This document shows, piece after piece, positions 8,887-17,667 of a DNA stretch of 47,610 nt; position 1 is the stretch's first letter; each line of letters begins with the position of its first letter. The stretch is from Burkholderiales bacterium (GTDB taxonomy: Bacteria > Pseudomonadota > Gammaproteobacteria > Burkholderiales > Eutrophovitaceae). Made by a program: the position numbers and the translations under genes. The notes below the pieces were generated by a model. That model made no database searches and was not told where the DNA came from. It worked only from the letters and a program-made list of their open reading frames with translations. The stretch is taken from assembly GCA_035560005.1 (NCBI GenBank), contig DATMAN010000086.1, positions 1 to 47,610 on the forward strand. The letters are read 5' to 3'.

Positions 8887-10647
8887 TCAGCCGCCCGCGG
8901 GCCAGACCTGCAGCAATGTGAATGGATAGACGTACGCCTGCAGCATGACCAGCCCCCCGACCAGCATGGCCAACACGACCGAGTGGAAGAATACGTAGCG
9001 CAGAATGTCGCCTTCGTGCCCGTACCAGCGTGTTGCAGTGGATGCCACGACGATCGACTGCGCGTCGATCATCTTGCCCATCACACCGCCTGAACTGTTT
9101 GCGGAGGCCATGAGATTGGCGTTCAGTCCAAGTTGCTCGGACGTGATCTTCTGAAGGCCACCGAAGAGCACGTTGGACGCCGTATCGGAACCGGTCAGCG
9201 CCACACCCAGCCACCCGAGCATCGTGCCGAAGAACGGGTAGAGCACACCGGTGTGGGCGAAGGCCAGGCCCAGCGTTGCGTCGGTGCCCGAGTAACGCGT
9301 GGTAAACCCAAGTGCCAGCATCGCCGCGATGGTCAGCAACGAGAAGCGCACGAGTTTGATGGTGTGCCAGTACTTGACCAGAAGTTCCGCAAACGAATAG
9401 CGCATGAACAAGCCGGCAAGAATCGCTGCGAGCAGAATTCCCGAACCGGTGGCTGACAGCCAGTTCAGGCTGTAGACGGCCTTTTCCGTGTGCGCCTTGG
9501 CTACAACCGGAGGAACCTTCTCCACCATTTCATGCAAGCCTGCGATCTTGAAGTCCAACTTGGTGATGCCGTCCCACGGAAGCTTTACTTTCTCCTCGGT
9601 TTTCACCGGACCGGTGGCCGTCTGCTCCATTTTCGTTACGGTGTAGCTGCCGTTCAGAAAACCGCGGACCTGCGGCGTGCCCCAGGCGAACACGAACACC
9701 GACAGCACGACCCATGGCACCCATGCCCGCACTACCGCCGCGCGATCATGGCCGCCCCCCCGAGCAGTGGCACCATTATCGGTCACGCCGCCGTCGGCCT
9801 CGCGTCCCTTCAACGCGGTCGTGCGCCAGACATTCCTGGGTTTCCAAATCCTCAAGAAGGCGGTAAGGCATGCCATGGAAACGATCGCCGCGCCCACATC
9901 CACGAGCCAGGGGCCGTGATAGTTGGAGATCAGAAACTGCGGGATGGCGAAACTGACTCCAGTGACCAGGATGGCAGGCCAGACTTCGAGCATGCCACGC
10001 CAGCCGGCGAAGGCCCAGACGAGCCAGAAAGGAACAAGCACGGAGAAAAACGGCAGTTGTCGGCCGACCATGGCCGAGAGCTCGAACAGATCCAACCCAG
10101 TGACTGCCGACAAGGCGATAATCGGCGTGCCCAGCGCGCCATATGCAACTGGCGCCGTATTCGCGATGAGCGAGAGGCCGGAGGCGGCCAGCGGAGAGAA
10201 TCCGAGGCCGATGAGAATGGCACCGGTCACGGCCACGGGAGTGCCGAAGCCGGCCGCGCCCTCGAAAAAAGCGCCAAAGGCAAAGGCGATCAGCAGCAGC
10301 TGCAATCTCCGGTCTTCCGTCACGCCGGCGATGCTGTCCTGCAGAATCGTGAAATAGCCTTTGTCGCGTGTGAGTTGATAGAGAAAGATGATGTTCAGCA
10401 CGATCCAGCCGATGGGCAGAAGGCCGAAGAAGGCGCCATACATCGCCGATGCGCCCGCCATCTGGGCCGGCATTCCATAAACGAAGATCGCGATGACCAG
10501 AGCGGCTGCCAGCCCGGCGAGTGCCGCGATATGCGCCGACAAGCGCAGAAAGGCTAGACCACCGAGCAATACGATGACCGGGATGGCTGCCAGCACCGTA
10601 CTGAGCACGGCGTTGCCCATCGGGTCGTAGACCTGGCTCCAGACCAT
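8887..10647 (-). CDS. lldP: L-lactate permease (LctP/LldP family)
   Basis: A proton-coupled lactate/glycolate importer of the inner membrane. The 586 residues contain about a dozen hydrophobic segments. Family hallmarks are visible: FEGAAGFGTPVAV, the NTAPVAYGALGTPI loop, and near the C-terminus GSDTASNVLFGGLQ and ANSSGGVMGKMI. A hydrophilic insert sits around residues 280-400. The start MVWSQVYDP was chosen over an ATG 33 bases upstream because GGGGAGG lies 7 bases before it. No lactate dehydrogenase genes are nearby. The gene is convergent with pnp and divergent from the ThDP enzyme gene. Lactate versus glycolate cannot be decided. Confidence 0.92.
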   Translation of the reverse strand: MVWSQVYDPMGNAVLSTVLAAIPVIVLLGGLAFLRLSAHIAALAGLAAALVIAIFVYGMPAQMAGASAMYGAFFGLLPIGWIVLNIIFLYQLTRDKGYFTILQDSIAGVTEDRRLQLLLIAFAFGAFFEGAAGFGTPVAVTGAILIGLGFSPLAASGLSLIANTAPVAYGALGTPIIALSAVTGLDLFELSAMVGRQLPFFSVLVPFWLVWAFAGWRGMLEVWPAILVTGVSFAIPQFLISNYHGPWLVDVGAAIVSMACLTAFLRIWKPRNVWRTTALKGREADGGVTDNGATARGGGHDRAAVVRAWVPWVVLSVFVFAWGTPQVRGFLNGSYTVTKMEQTATGPVKTEEKVKLPWDGITKLDFKIAGLHEMVEKVPPVVAKAHTEKAVYSLNWLSATGSGILLAAILAGLFMRYSFAELLVKYWHTIKLVRFSLLTIAAMLALGFTTRYSGTDATLGLAFAHTGVLYPFFGTMLGWLGVALTGSDTASNVLFGGLQKITSEQLGLNANLMASANSSGGVMGKMIDAQSIVVASTATRWYGHEGDILRYVFFHSVVLAMLVGGLVMLQAYVYPFTLLQVWPAGG

Positions 10648-10703
10648 TTTGAGACCTCCCCATCGTTGGTTTTCTGACAACGGCTCGCCCGCGCAGCCGG
10701 CGG

Positions 10704-10758
10704 ATTATATCGGAACGGGCCTCCACGGCCGGTCGCGCGCGCAACGCTTCGGTATAAT
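10704..10758. promoter_or_regulatory. Divergent -10 boxes between lldP and the ThDP enzyme gene
   Basis: Plus strand: TATAAT at 10753-10758, 38 bases before the ThDP-enzyme start. Minus strand: TATAAT (read from ATTATA at 10704-10709), 57 bases before the lldP start. Both are embedded in a similar ATAATCCG context. No good -35 element is visible for either, so an activator may be needed. Confidence 0.55.
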
Positions 10759-10795
10759 CCGGCGCATTCGTCGCGTTGGCCTACGGGAACACTGA

Positions 10796-12481
10796 ATGAA
10801 CTCCAGCCTGCCCTCGCGCAGCGGCGGACAGATTCTTGTCGACCAGTTGCGCGTGCACGGCGTGAACACCGTGTTCTGTGTTCCCGGCGAGAGCTACCTG
10901 GCGGTTCTCGACGCGCTCTACGATCACCGAGACGCTATTCGCCTGATCGTATGCCGCCAGGAAGGTGGTGCCGCTTTCATGGCCGAAGCATATGCCAAGG
11001 CCACCGGAATGCCGGGTGTGTGCTTCGTCACGCGCGGTCCCGGCGCCACCAACGCAAGCATTGGCGTGCATACCGCCTACCAGGATTCTTCGCCGCTGAT
11101 CCTGTTCGTCGGCCAAGTCGGCAGCGATGTCGTCGAGCGCGAAGCTTTTCAGGAGATCGATTTCCGGCGCATGTTCGGGCCAATGACCAAGTGGGTCGCC
11201 CAAATCGATCGCGCCGACCGCATTGCCGAACTGGTCAGCCATGCATTTCACGTGGCGGTCGCGGGACGGCCTGGTCCGGTGGTGCTGGCACTTCCCGAAG
11301 ACATGCTCTTTTCCGAGGCAATCGCAGGCGACGCCAGACCATATCAACAAGTCAAGGCCAGCGCTGCGGCGGCGGATATGGAACGGCTGCGGGACCTGCT
11401 GAACGGGGCGTCGCGACCACTCGTGATCCTAGGGGGAGGCGACTGGTCGATGGCTGCCTGCGACGACATCCGCGGCTTCATAGAAGCCAACAACCTTCCT
11501 GCAGCTTGCAGCTTTCGGCGCCAGGATCTCCTGGACAATCGCCATCCCAATTATTGCGGTGAGCTCGGCATCGGGATCAACCCGCTGCTTGCGCAGCGGG
11601 TTCGCCAATCGGACCTCATACTGGCCATTGGGCCGCGGCTCGGCGAGATGACCACCAGCGGCTATAGCCTTATCGGGATCCCTCATCCCACGCAGCGCCT
11701 CGTGCACGTGCATGCCGATGCCGAAGAGCTCGGGCGCATCTATCGCGCCGACCTCATGATCAATTCAGGGATGGCGCAGTTCGCCCATCTCGCGGCAGCG
11801 CTGCCAGCGGTGGATTCCTCCGCGTGGCGCGAGTGGACGCACCAGGCGCGCGCCGACTATCTGAAAAACCTCGAACCCGAGCCGATGGCGGGGAATCTAG
11901 ATTTGGCCCTGGTTCTGGCGACTCTGCGCCGTGCATTGCCCCCGAACACCATCGTGACCAACGGCGCAGGCAACTATTCCGGCTGGGTACAGCGCTACTG
12001 GCAGTACGCGGGCTATCGTACCCAGCTCGCGCCCACGAATGGGGCCATGGGATACGGCGTGCCCGCCGCGATCGCCGCAAAACTGGCATATCCCGAGCGC
12101 ATGGTCGTGAGTTTCTCGGGCGATGGCTGCTTCTTGATGAACGGGCAGGAGATCGCAACGGCCGTGCAGTATCGACTGAAGATTCTGTTCTTTGTAATCA
12201 ACAACGGAATGTACGGCACTATCAGGATGCACCAGGAGCGCGACTACCCAGGGCGGGTATACGGCAGCGATCTGTGCAATCCCGACTTTGCCGCGCTGGC
12301 CAGAGCGTACGGGCTGCATGGCGAGAGCGTCGACCGGACGGAGCAGTTCCCTGCGGCGCTGGAGCGCGCCTTGCGCTCCGACGGGGCGGCACTGATCGAA
12401 CTGAAGATTGATCCGGAAGCGATTACGACTCGCACCACTCTCAGCGCAATCCGGGAACGCGCACTCCAAGCACCTCGCTGA
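10796..12481 (+). CDS. Thiamine-diphosphate-dependent enzyme, acetolactate-synthase-like
   Basis: A 561-residue member of the ThDP decarboxylase/synthase family, with three domains in order: Pyr (1-170), central (about 190-320) and PP (about 370-540). The catalytic glutamate lies in CRQEGGAAFMAEAYA (Glu56). The ThDP/Mg motif starts GDGCFLMNGQEIATA (near 442) and ends INNG. The gene stands alone with its own -10 box, lacks a neighbouring ilvN regulatory subunit and is not next to ilvC, so it is probably not the biosynthetic acetolactate synthase. Related enzymes include glyoxylate carboligase, oxalyl-CoA decarboxylase and sulfoacetaldehyde acetyltransferase. The substrate is unknown. Confidence 0.88.
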   Translation: MNSSLPSRSGGQILVDQLRVHGVNTVFCVPGESYLAVLDALYDHRDAIRLIVCRQEGGAAFMAEAYAKATGMPGVCFVTRGPGATNASIGVHTAYQDSSPLILFVGQVGSDVVEREAFQEIDFRRMFGPMTKWVAQIDRADRIAELVSHAFHVAVAGRPGPVVLALPEDMLFSEAIAGDARPYQQVKASAAAADMERLRDLLNGASRPLVILGGGDWSMAACDDIRGFIEANNLPAACSFRRQDLLDNRHPNYCGELGIGINPLLAQRVRQSDLILAIGPRLGEMTTSGYSLIGIPHPTQRLVHVHADAEELGRIYRADLMINSGMAQFAHLAAALPAVDSSAWREWTHQARADYLKNLEPEPMAGNLDLALVLATLRRALPPNTIVTNGAGNYSGWVQRYWQYAGYRTQLAPTNGAMGYGVPAAIAAKLAYPERMVVSFSGDGCFLMNGQEIATAVQYRLKILFFVINNGMYGTIRMHQERDYPGRVYGSDLCNPDFAALARAYGLHGESVDRTEQFPAALERALRSDGAALIELKIDPEAITTRTTLSAIRERALQAPR

Positions 12482-12504
12482 GCCGGCCTCCACGCAAATC
12501 ACCC

Positions 12505-14085
12505 TCAGAACCCGACCGCCTGTCCATCGCGCCGCGGCTCCGAACCCGCAACGTAACCGTCGACCAGCTTCCAGATCAGTTGAGCCGCGCCGAACTCGAG
12601 GCTTCCGCGCGGCATCCGCACGACACGATGCCCGCGCCGGGCAAGTTCGGCAGCCACAGCATCGCCGAAACTTTCCTCCAGAAGCAGCTCACCACCCGAC
12701 GTGACCTTCCAGCGCGGCGCGTCTGCTGCTGCTTGCGGGTTCTGTGCGTAGTCAGCAAACCGCACCACCATTTGCACATGACCCTGTGGCTGCATATCGG
12801 CACCCATGAGGCCGAAACTCATCACCGGCACCCCATCGCGGCTGATGAATCCGGGAATGATTGTGTGGAAAGGTCGCTTGCCGCCTGCAACGACGTTGGG
12901 ATGGCCGGGCTGCAGGATGAAGCCCGCCCCGCGGTTTTGCAGGCTGATGCCGGTACCGGGCACTACTACGCCTGAGCCGAAGCCCATGTAGTTCGACTGG
13001 ATCAGCGACACCATTATTCCGTCGCGGTCGGCGGTGCACAGGTAGACGGTATCGGAGGAGAGCGGGCTGCCGGGCGTGAACTTCCCAGCACGACCCCGAT
13101 CGATCAGTCTGGCGCGCGAGCGAAGATATCCGCGATCGAGCATCGCTTCCACCGGCAGCTGCATTGCTTGCGGATCTGCCACATGACGGTAGGCGTCGGC
13201 AAAGGCAAGCTTCATCGCCTCGACCTGCAAGTGAACCGAATCGGCGGAATCGACCGGAAACGCCGCGAGGTCGAAGTGCCCGAGGATGCCCAGCGCCACC
13301 AGCGCCGCGATGCCTTGTCCGTTGGGCGGCAGTTCATGCACCCGATAGCCCCGGTATTCCTGCTGCAAAGGCTCGACCCAGTCGGCACGATGCGCCGCCA
13401 GATCCTGCAGAGTCATTGCGCCGCCGCAGTGGGTGCTCGACTCCACGATGCGCTGCGCCAGGACGCCACGATAGAAACTCTCGCCCCGGCTGCGTGCGAT
13501 CTCGGACAGGCTGCGCGCCTGATCCGGATGGAGAAATACCTGTCCGACGGCGGGTGGTTGCCCGTTCGGCAGAAAGGCCCGAGCGAACCCTGGCTGATCC
13601 TTCAGGCGCGGGGCCTGGACCTGCCACTGGTAAGCTACGACCGGTGACACCAAAAAACCGCTCTCGGCGTAGCTGATGGCGGGTTCGAACAACGTCTCGA
13701 ACGGCAATCTTCCGAAGCGCTCGGAAAGGGCCACCCAACCGGAAACAGCACCGGGCACCGTGACGCTGTCCCATCCTTCAGTCGGCATGCGGCTGCGGCC
13801 ATCGAAGCGCGAAAGCGACCAGGCTGCGGGCGCTCGGCCCGAAGCGTTGAGCCCATAGAGCGACTTACCATCCCAGACGATGGCAAAGGCGTCGGAACCG
13901 ATTCCGTTCATCGTCGGCTCGACCACGGTGAGGGCAATTGCCGTCGCCAGCGCCGCGTCGACTGCGTTGCCTCCGGCGGTGAGCATGCGCAACCCGGCCT
14001 GAGCGGCCAGTGGCTGCGATGTGGCGACCACGTTGCGCGCGAAGAGGGGGCTGCGTCGCGATGAGTAGGGCAGAGACCAGTGCAT
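12505..14085 (-). CDS. Gamma-glutamyltransferase family hydrolase
   Basis: An N-terminal-nucleophile hydrolase of the gamma-glutamyltranspeptidase family, 526 residues. The family's self-cleavage Thr is visible in SSDTVYLCTADRDG (Thr346), and GFGSGVVVPGTG and the downstream GGKRPFHTI block are conserved regions. No signal peptide is seen, so it may act in the cytoplasm. It begins 4 bases after tctA ends on the same strand, so it is translationally linked to a TctAB transporter. I infer that it processes the imported substrate, for example a gamma-glutamyl or other amide compound. True glutathione hydrolase activity is not established, since cephalosporin-acylase-like members share these motifs. 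Confidence 0.88.
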   Translation of the reverse strand: MHWSLPYSSRRSPLFARNVVATSQPLAAQAGLRMLTAGGNAVDAALATAIALTVVEPTMNGIGSDAFAIVWDGKSLYGLNASGRAPAAWSLSRFDGRSRMPTEGWDSVTVPGAVSGWVALSERFGRLPFETLFEPAISYAESGFLVSPVVAYQWQVQAPRLKDQPGFARAFLPNGQPPAVGQVFLHPDQARSLSEIARSRGESFYRGVLAQRIVESSTHCGGAMTLQDLAAHRADWVEPLQQEYRGYRVHELPPNGQGIAALVALGILGHFDLAAFPVDSADSVHLQVEAMKLAFADAYRHVADPQAMQLPVEAMLDRGYLRSRARLIDRGRAGKFTPGSPLSSDTVYLCTADRDGIMVSLIQSNYMGFGSGVVVPGTGISLQNRGAGFILQPGHPNVVAGGKRPFHTIIPGFISRDGVPVMSFGLMGADMQPQGHVQMVVRFADYAQNPQAAADAPRWKVTSGGELLLEESFGDAVAAELARRGHRVVRMPRGSLEFGAAQLIWKLVDGYVAGSEPRRDGQAVGF

Positions 14086-14089
14086 GGAT

Positions 14090-15610
14090 TCAGAGCGTGG
14101 CGTTCGACTCGTCCTGGAAAGCCCGGTCCCGCGTCCTGCGCACCGCCGGGAACACCACGAGGATCAGCAGCAGCGCGGCCGCGACCAGCAAGCCGAGGCT
14201 GAGCGGGCGTGTAACAAAGGCGGAGGGATCGCCCCGGGAGAGCACCAACGCTCGGCGCAGATTCTCTTCCATCATCGGGCCGAGCACGAAACCGAGCAAC
14301 AGCGGTGCGGGTTCGCAATCGAACTTGATGAAGAGGTAACCGAGCACACCGAACGCGAGTGCAATGAGCACGTCCACGGCGTCATTGTTGATGCTATACA
14401 CACCGATACAGCAAAACAGCAGGATCGCCGGGTAAAGCAAACGGTAGGGAATGGACAGCAGCTTTACCCACAGCCCGATGAGTGGCAGGTTCAGTATCAC
14501 CAAGAGCACGTTGCCCAGCCACATGCTAGCAATCATTCCCCAGAACAGCTCGGGACGTTCCGACATCACCTGGGGTCCAGGCGTGATTCCGTGAATGGTC
14601 ATAGCGCCGATCATCAACGCCATCACCGGATTGGACGGCAGCCCCAGTGTCAACATCGGAATGAAGGAGGTCTGCGCGCCGGCGTTGTTGGCCGACTCCG
14701 GAGCCGCCACGCCCTCGATCGCTCCCTGTCCAAAGCGCTGCGGTTCACGGGAGATTTTTTTCTCCAGCGTGTAGGCCGCGAACGACCCGAGCACAGCCCC
14801 GCCGCCGGGAAGCACGCCGAGCAGCGCGCCGAGGCCGGTCCCGCGCAGCACGGCGGCCCAGGATCGTTTCCAGTCCTGCACGCTCGGCAGCAAGCTCGTC
14901 ACCTTCGCGATCGAGACGGTGCCTCTGCGGCGGCGCTCGAGATTGGCGATGATCTCCGAGAAGCCGAACAGCCCCATCGCCACAATCACGAAATCGATCC
15001 CGTCCTGAAGCTGCGGAACATCGAACGTGAAACGGAACAACCCCGTGTTCACGTCCGCACCGACGATTCCGAGCAGAAGTCCGAGAATGATCATCGCGAT
15101 CGCCTTGAGCAGCGAGCCGCGCGCCAGCACTACGGCCGCGATCAGACCCAGCACCATCAGCGAAAAGTACTCCGCCGGGCCGAACTTGAAGGCGAGCTCC
15201 GCGAGGGGGGGCGCGAACACAGCCAGCAGGAGGGTTGCCACCGTTCCGGCAAAGAATGAGCCAATCGCGGCGACTGCCAACGCCGGCCCGGCGCGGCCCT
15301 GGCGCGCCATGACATGACCGTCCAGACAGGTCACCACAGCCGAAGATTCTCCAGGGAGATTCACCAGGATCGCGCTGGTCGAACCACCGTACTGGGCGCC
15401 ATAGTAGATTCCTGCCAACATGATCAGCGCCGACACGGGCGGCAATGCATAGGTTGCGGGCAGCAGCATTGCGATCGTCGCGAGCGGCCCTAGCCCGGGC
15501 AGGACGCCGATCAAGGTGCCAAGCAGAACGCCGCCGAAGCAGTAGGCGATGTTCTGCGCGGTGAGCGCAACGTCCAGTCCGAGCGCCAGTTGACCCAGCA
15601 GCTCGGTCAT
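14090..15610 (-). CDS. tctA: Tripartite tricarboxylate transporter, large membrane subunit TctA
   Basis: The large permease subunit of a TTT-family secondary importer for carboxylates. The 506 residues form many membrane segments. The N-terminal conserved block VLPGLGPLATIAMLLP, the YYGAQYGGSTSAILVNLPG loop, and the symmetric LGVLPGGGA and LTLGLPSNPVMALM blocks are all present. It overlaps tctB by ATGA (15607-15610) and is followed after 4 bases by the gamma-glutamyltransferase-family gene. The periplasmic binding protein TctC that normally completes the system is not encoded here. The substrate is unknown. Confidence 0.94.
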   Translation of the reverse strand: MTELLGQLALGLDVALTAQNIAYCFGGVLLGTLIGVLPGLGPLATIAMLLPATYALPPVSALIMLAGIYYGAQYGGSTSAILVNLPGESSAVVTCLDGHVMARQGRAGPALAVAAIGSFFAGTVATLLLAVFAPPLAELAFKFGPAEYFSLMVLGLIAAVVLARGSLLKAIAMIILGLLLGIVGADVNTGLFRFTFDVPQLQDGIDFVIVAMGLFGFSEIIANLERRRRGTVSIAKVTSLLPSVQDWKRSWAAVLRGTGLGALLGVLPGGGAVLGSFAAYTLEKKISREPQRFGQGAIEGVAAPESANNAGAQTSFIPMLTLGLPSNPVMALMIGAMTIHGITPGPQVMSERPELFWGMIASMWLGNVLLVILNLPLIGLWVKLLSIPYRLLYPAILLFCCIGVYSINNDAVDVLIALAFGVLGYLFIKFDCEPAPLLLGFVLGPMMEENLRRALVLSRGDPSAFVTRPLSLGLLVAAALLLILVVFPAVRRTRDRAFQDESNATL

Positions 15611-16050
15611 CCCGGAAACACCTTGAACGGCAGCTTGAGGGCCAACACGAAGACTGCAAGCGTAAAAGCGACCAGTCCCGCCACCAGCCAGAGCGTTTCC
15701 CGCGGTCTGCTTTCAGGGCTTGCGGCGGCACCAATCGCGACCAGCAGAGCCGCTGCTAGGGCGATGCCCAGCGTTTCCACGCTGGCAGCGAAACTACCGA
15801 TCGCGCCAAGCACGAGAAGGAACGGGCGCCAGAACGTAGGCTCCAGTGCGGGGCCTGCGGTCAGCAGTCCGCGCAGCATGATCGCGAGCCCGATGAGCGC
15901 CAACAGACAACCCAGCACAAGGGGAAAGTAGCCCGGCCCCATGCGCACCGCAGAGCCGATCGGATAGTCGCGCGCGATAAGCGCCGCGGCGGCCCCGAAA
16001 ACAAGAAAAACCAGTCCGCCAAAGAAATCCCGCGGGCCGCGCAGTCTCAT
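15607..16050 (-). CDS. tctB: Tripartite tricarboxylate transporter, small membrane subunit TctB
   Basis: The small, poorly conserved membrane subunit of a TTT importer: 147 residues with four predicted membrane segments. It begins MRLRGPRDFFGGLVFLVFG and carries the family's YPIGSAVRMGPGYFPLVLG segment after the first helix. A strong GGAGGAG lies directly before ATG 16050. It is first of the tctB-tctA-ggt-like unit. An inverted repeat upstream (16065-16088) may be an operator. Confidence 0.9.
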   Translation of the reverse strand: MRLRGPRDFFGGLVFLVFGAAAALIARDYPIGSAVRMGPGYFPLVLGCLLALIGLAIMLRGLLTAGPALEPTFWRPFLLVLGAIGSFAASVETLGIALAAALLVAIGAAASPESRPRETLWLVAGLVAFTLAVFVLALKLPFKVFPG

Positions 16051-16353
16051 CTCCTCCCACCGCGATGGTCGTTTTTGTCGCGGACCATTGTTTCACAGCC
16101 CCGCGCCGCGGAGCAAACGGTGCCCCGCACACCATCGGCGGAAAGCGACTCGCGCGAGCTGCCGCAGCCCAACGAGTGGCTTTTGCTATCATTAGTCTTT
16201 TCTGAATGTCGCACGCTTCCGGCTTGTCCTCCGGCTTTCGTTACCTGACGCCCGCGCGGATGCATTCGCTCGATCCGAGCATGCCGGGTACAGCGGTTGA
16301 CTACGGACGCACGCATGGCGCAGACGGTCGCGGCTGCCGCTCGAAGTCCGTTC
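16051..16353. other. Gene-free spacer between tctB and yciO
   Basis: About 300 bases between divergent genes. It holds the inverted repeat near tctB and an extended -10-like TGCTATCAT (16185-16192, plus strand) that may drive yciO. A 59-codon open frame at 16206-16385 overlaps yciO and has no coding signature. I see no gene here. Confidence 0.5.
16065..16088. promoter_or_regulatory. Inverted repeat upstream of tctB
   Basis: ATGGTC (16065-16070) and GACCAT (16083-16088) form a perfect inverted repeat with a 12-base spacer, 15-38 bases before the tctB start. The position suits a repressor or activator site. No regulator gene is adjacent. Confidence 0.4.
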
Positions 16354-16989
16354 ATGGCCCAGTATTTCGTGGTTCACGCCCTTAATCCGCAGCGGCGACT
16401 GATCCGTCGTGCTGTGGAAGTTCTGCGCTCGGGCGGGTTGATCGTCTATCCGACCGATTCGTGCTATGCGCTGGGATGCCGGATCGGGGAAAAGGAGGCG
16501 ATGGAGCGACTCCGGCGCATTCGTGGAATCGGTGCCTCCCATCATCTCACCCTAGTGTGTCGCGATCTGTCGGAGATCGCACAATACGCGCGGGTCGACA
16601 ACGGTCAATATCGGCTGCTGCGAAACAGCACGCCCGGCAGCTACACTTTCATTCTGCAGGCCACCCGGGAAGTTCCGAAGCGCCTGCTCAACCCGAAGCG
16701 CAAGACCATCGGATTGCGTGTTCCAGAGCACGCAGTGGCCAGAGCCTTGCTTGAAGAACTGGGGGAGCCGATCCTGAGTTCCACGCTGATCCTTCCTGGA
16801 GATGCGTATCCACTGACCGATGGAGTCGAAATCCGCGCGAAGCTGGAACACCAAGTCGACCTCGTGCTCGACGCCGGCTCGTGCGGTCTGGACATGACTA
16901 CCGTAATCGACTTGACCGGAGACACGCCGGTCGTAGTCCGTGTCGGCAAGGGACCCGTGGCGCCTTTTGCTGCCCAACCGGTCCAGTAA
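16354..16989 (+). CDS. yciO: YciO family protein (Sua5/YrdC/YwlC fold)
   Basis: A 211-residue protein of the YrdC-like family that includes threonylcarbamoyl-AMP synthase. It matches the YciO branch: the N-terminus MAQYFVVHALNPQRRLI, SGGLIVYPTDSCYALGC (residues about 26-42), KRKTIGLRVPEH and TTVIDLTGDTPVVVR. Many genomes carry it beside the essential Sua5/TsaC, so its role in tRNA t6A synthesis is uncertain. ATG 16354 matches the E. coli YciO start; ATG 16315 is an alternative. It overlaps the next gene by one base (TAATG). Confidence 0.92.
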   Translation: MAQYFVVHALNPQRRLIRRAVEVLRSGGLIVYPTDSCYALGCRIGEKEAMERLRRIRGIGASHHLTLVCRDLSEIAQYARVDNGQYRLLRNSTPGSYTFILQATREVPKRLLNPKRKTIGLRVPEHAVARALLEELGEPILSSTLILPGDAYPLTDGVEIRAKLEHQVDLVLDAGSCGLDMTTVIDLTGDTPVVVRVGKGPVAPFAAQPVQ

Positions 16990-17654
16990 TGGACGCCACG
17001 CAAATCATCCAAGTGATCGTGCTTTACGCGATCCCGGGCATTTTTGCCATCACTCTGCATGAAGCTGCGCACGGCTACGCCGCACGTCACTTCGGCGACC
17101 CGACCGCAGCCCAAGCCGGCCGGATCTCACTGAATCCCGTTCGACATATCGACCCGATCGGGACGCTGCTGATGCCAGCTCTCATCCTCTTCTTCAGCAA
17201 GGGCCAATTTGCCTTTGGTTGGGCAAAGCCCGTACCAGTGAACTTCGGGCGCTTGCGCCATCCGAAGCGCGACATGCTTTGGGTCGCAGCCGCCGGCCCG
17301 GGAGCCAATCTGGCGATGGCCATCCTGTGGGCGGTACTGATCAAGGTGGCAGGCAGCTTGCCCGCGGGTTATTTCACCGAGCCGCTCCTGCTCATGGCTC
17401 GGGGCGGAGTCATCATCAACGTCGTGCTCATGGTTTTGAATCTGCTGCCGCTGCCTCCGCTGGATGGCGGCCGTATCGCCGTGAGCTTGTTGCCCCACGG
17501 CGTGGCGGACCGCTATGCCCGCATCGAGCCTTTCGGGCTCGTCATCGTGCTCTTGCTGATGTTCACTGGCGTGCTCTCGGTCATCATGTGGCCGTTCATC
17601 GCGGCCACGATTAGCGCCATTGCCGGCCTTTTCGGCATTGGCTGGATCTTCTAG
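16989..17654 (+). CDS. Site-2 protease family membrane zinc protease (M50)
   Basis: A polytopic membrane metalloprotease of 221 residues. The zinc-binding HEAAH is at residues 24-28 inside the first hydrophobic segment, and the third ligand lies in NLLPLPPLDGGR (Asp159). There is no PDZ domain, so this is the short M50 type rather than RseP. It starts within the yciO stop (TAATG) and is followed 13 bases later by trpS, an arrangement seen in many betaproteobacteria. The substrate is unknown. Confidence 0.92.
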   Translation: MDATQIIQVIVLYAIPGIFAITLHEAAHGYAARHFGDPTAAQAGRISLNPVRHIDPIGTLLMPALILFFSKGQFAFGWAKPVPVNFGRLRHPKRDMLWVAAAGPGANLAMAILWAVLIKVAGSLPAGYFTEPLLLMARGGVIINVVLMVLNLLPLPPLDGGRIAVSLLPHGVADRYARIEPFGLVIVLLLMFTGVLSVIMWPFIAATISAIAGLFGIGWIF

Positions 17655-17667
17655 GGAATCCGCAAGG

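Noticed and set aside
9490..10557. A 355-codon plus-strand frame opposite the lactate permease
   Set aside because: Its product is rich in Gly/Arg/Asp/His without hydrophobic core patterns, while the minus strand encodes a clear permease.
14084..15259. A 391-codon plus-strand frame opposite tctA
   Set aside because: Low-complexity His/Arg/Gln-rich translation; tctA on the other strand has all family motifs.
16206..16385. A 59-codon frame before yciO
   Set aside because: It overlaps the yciO start, has no Shine-Dalgarno and no sequence I recognise.
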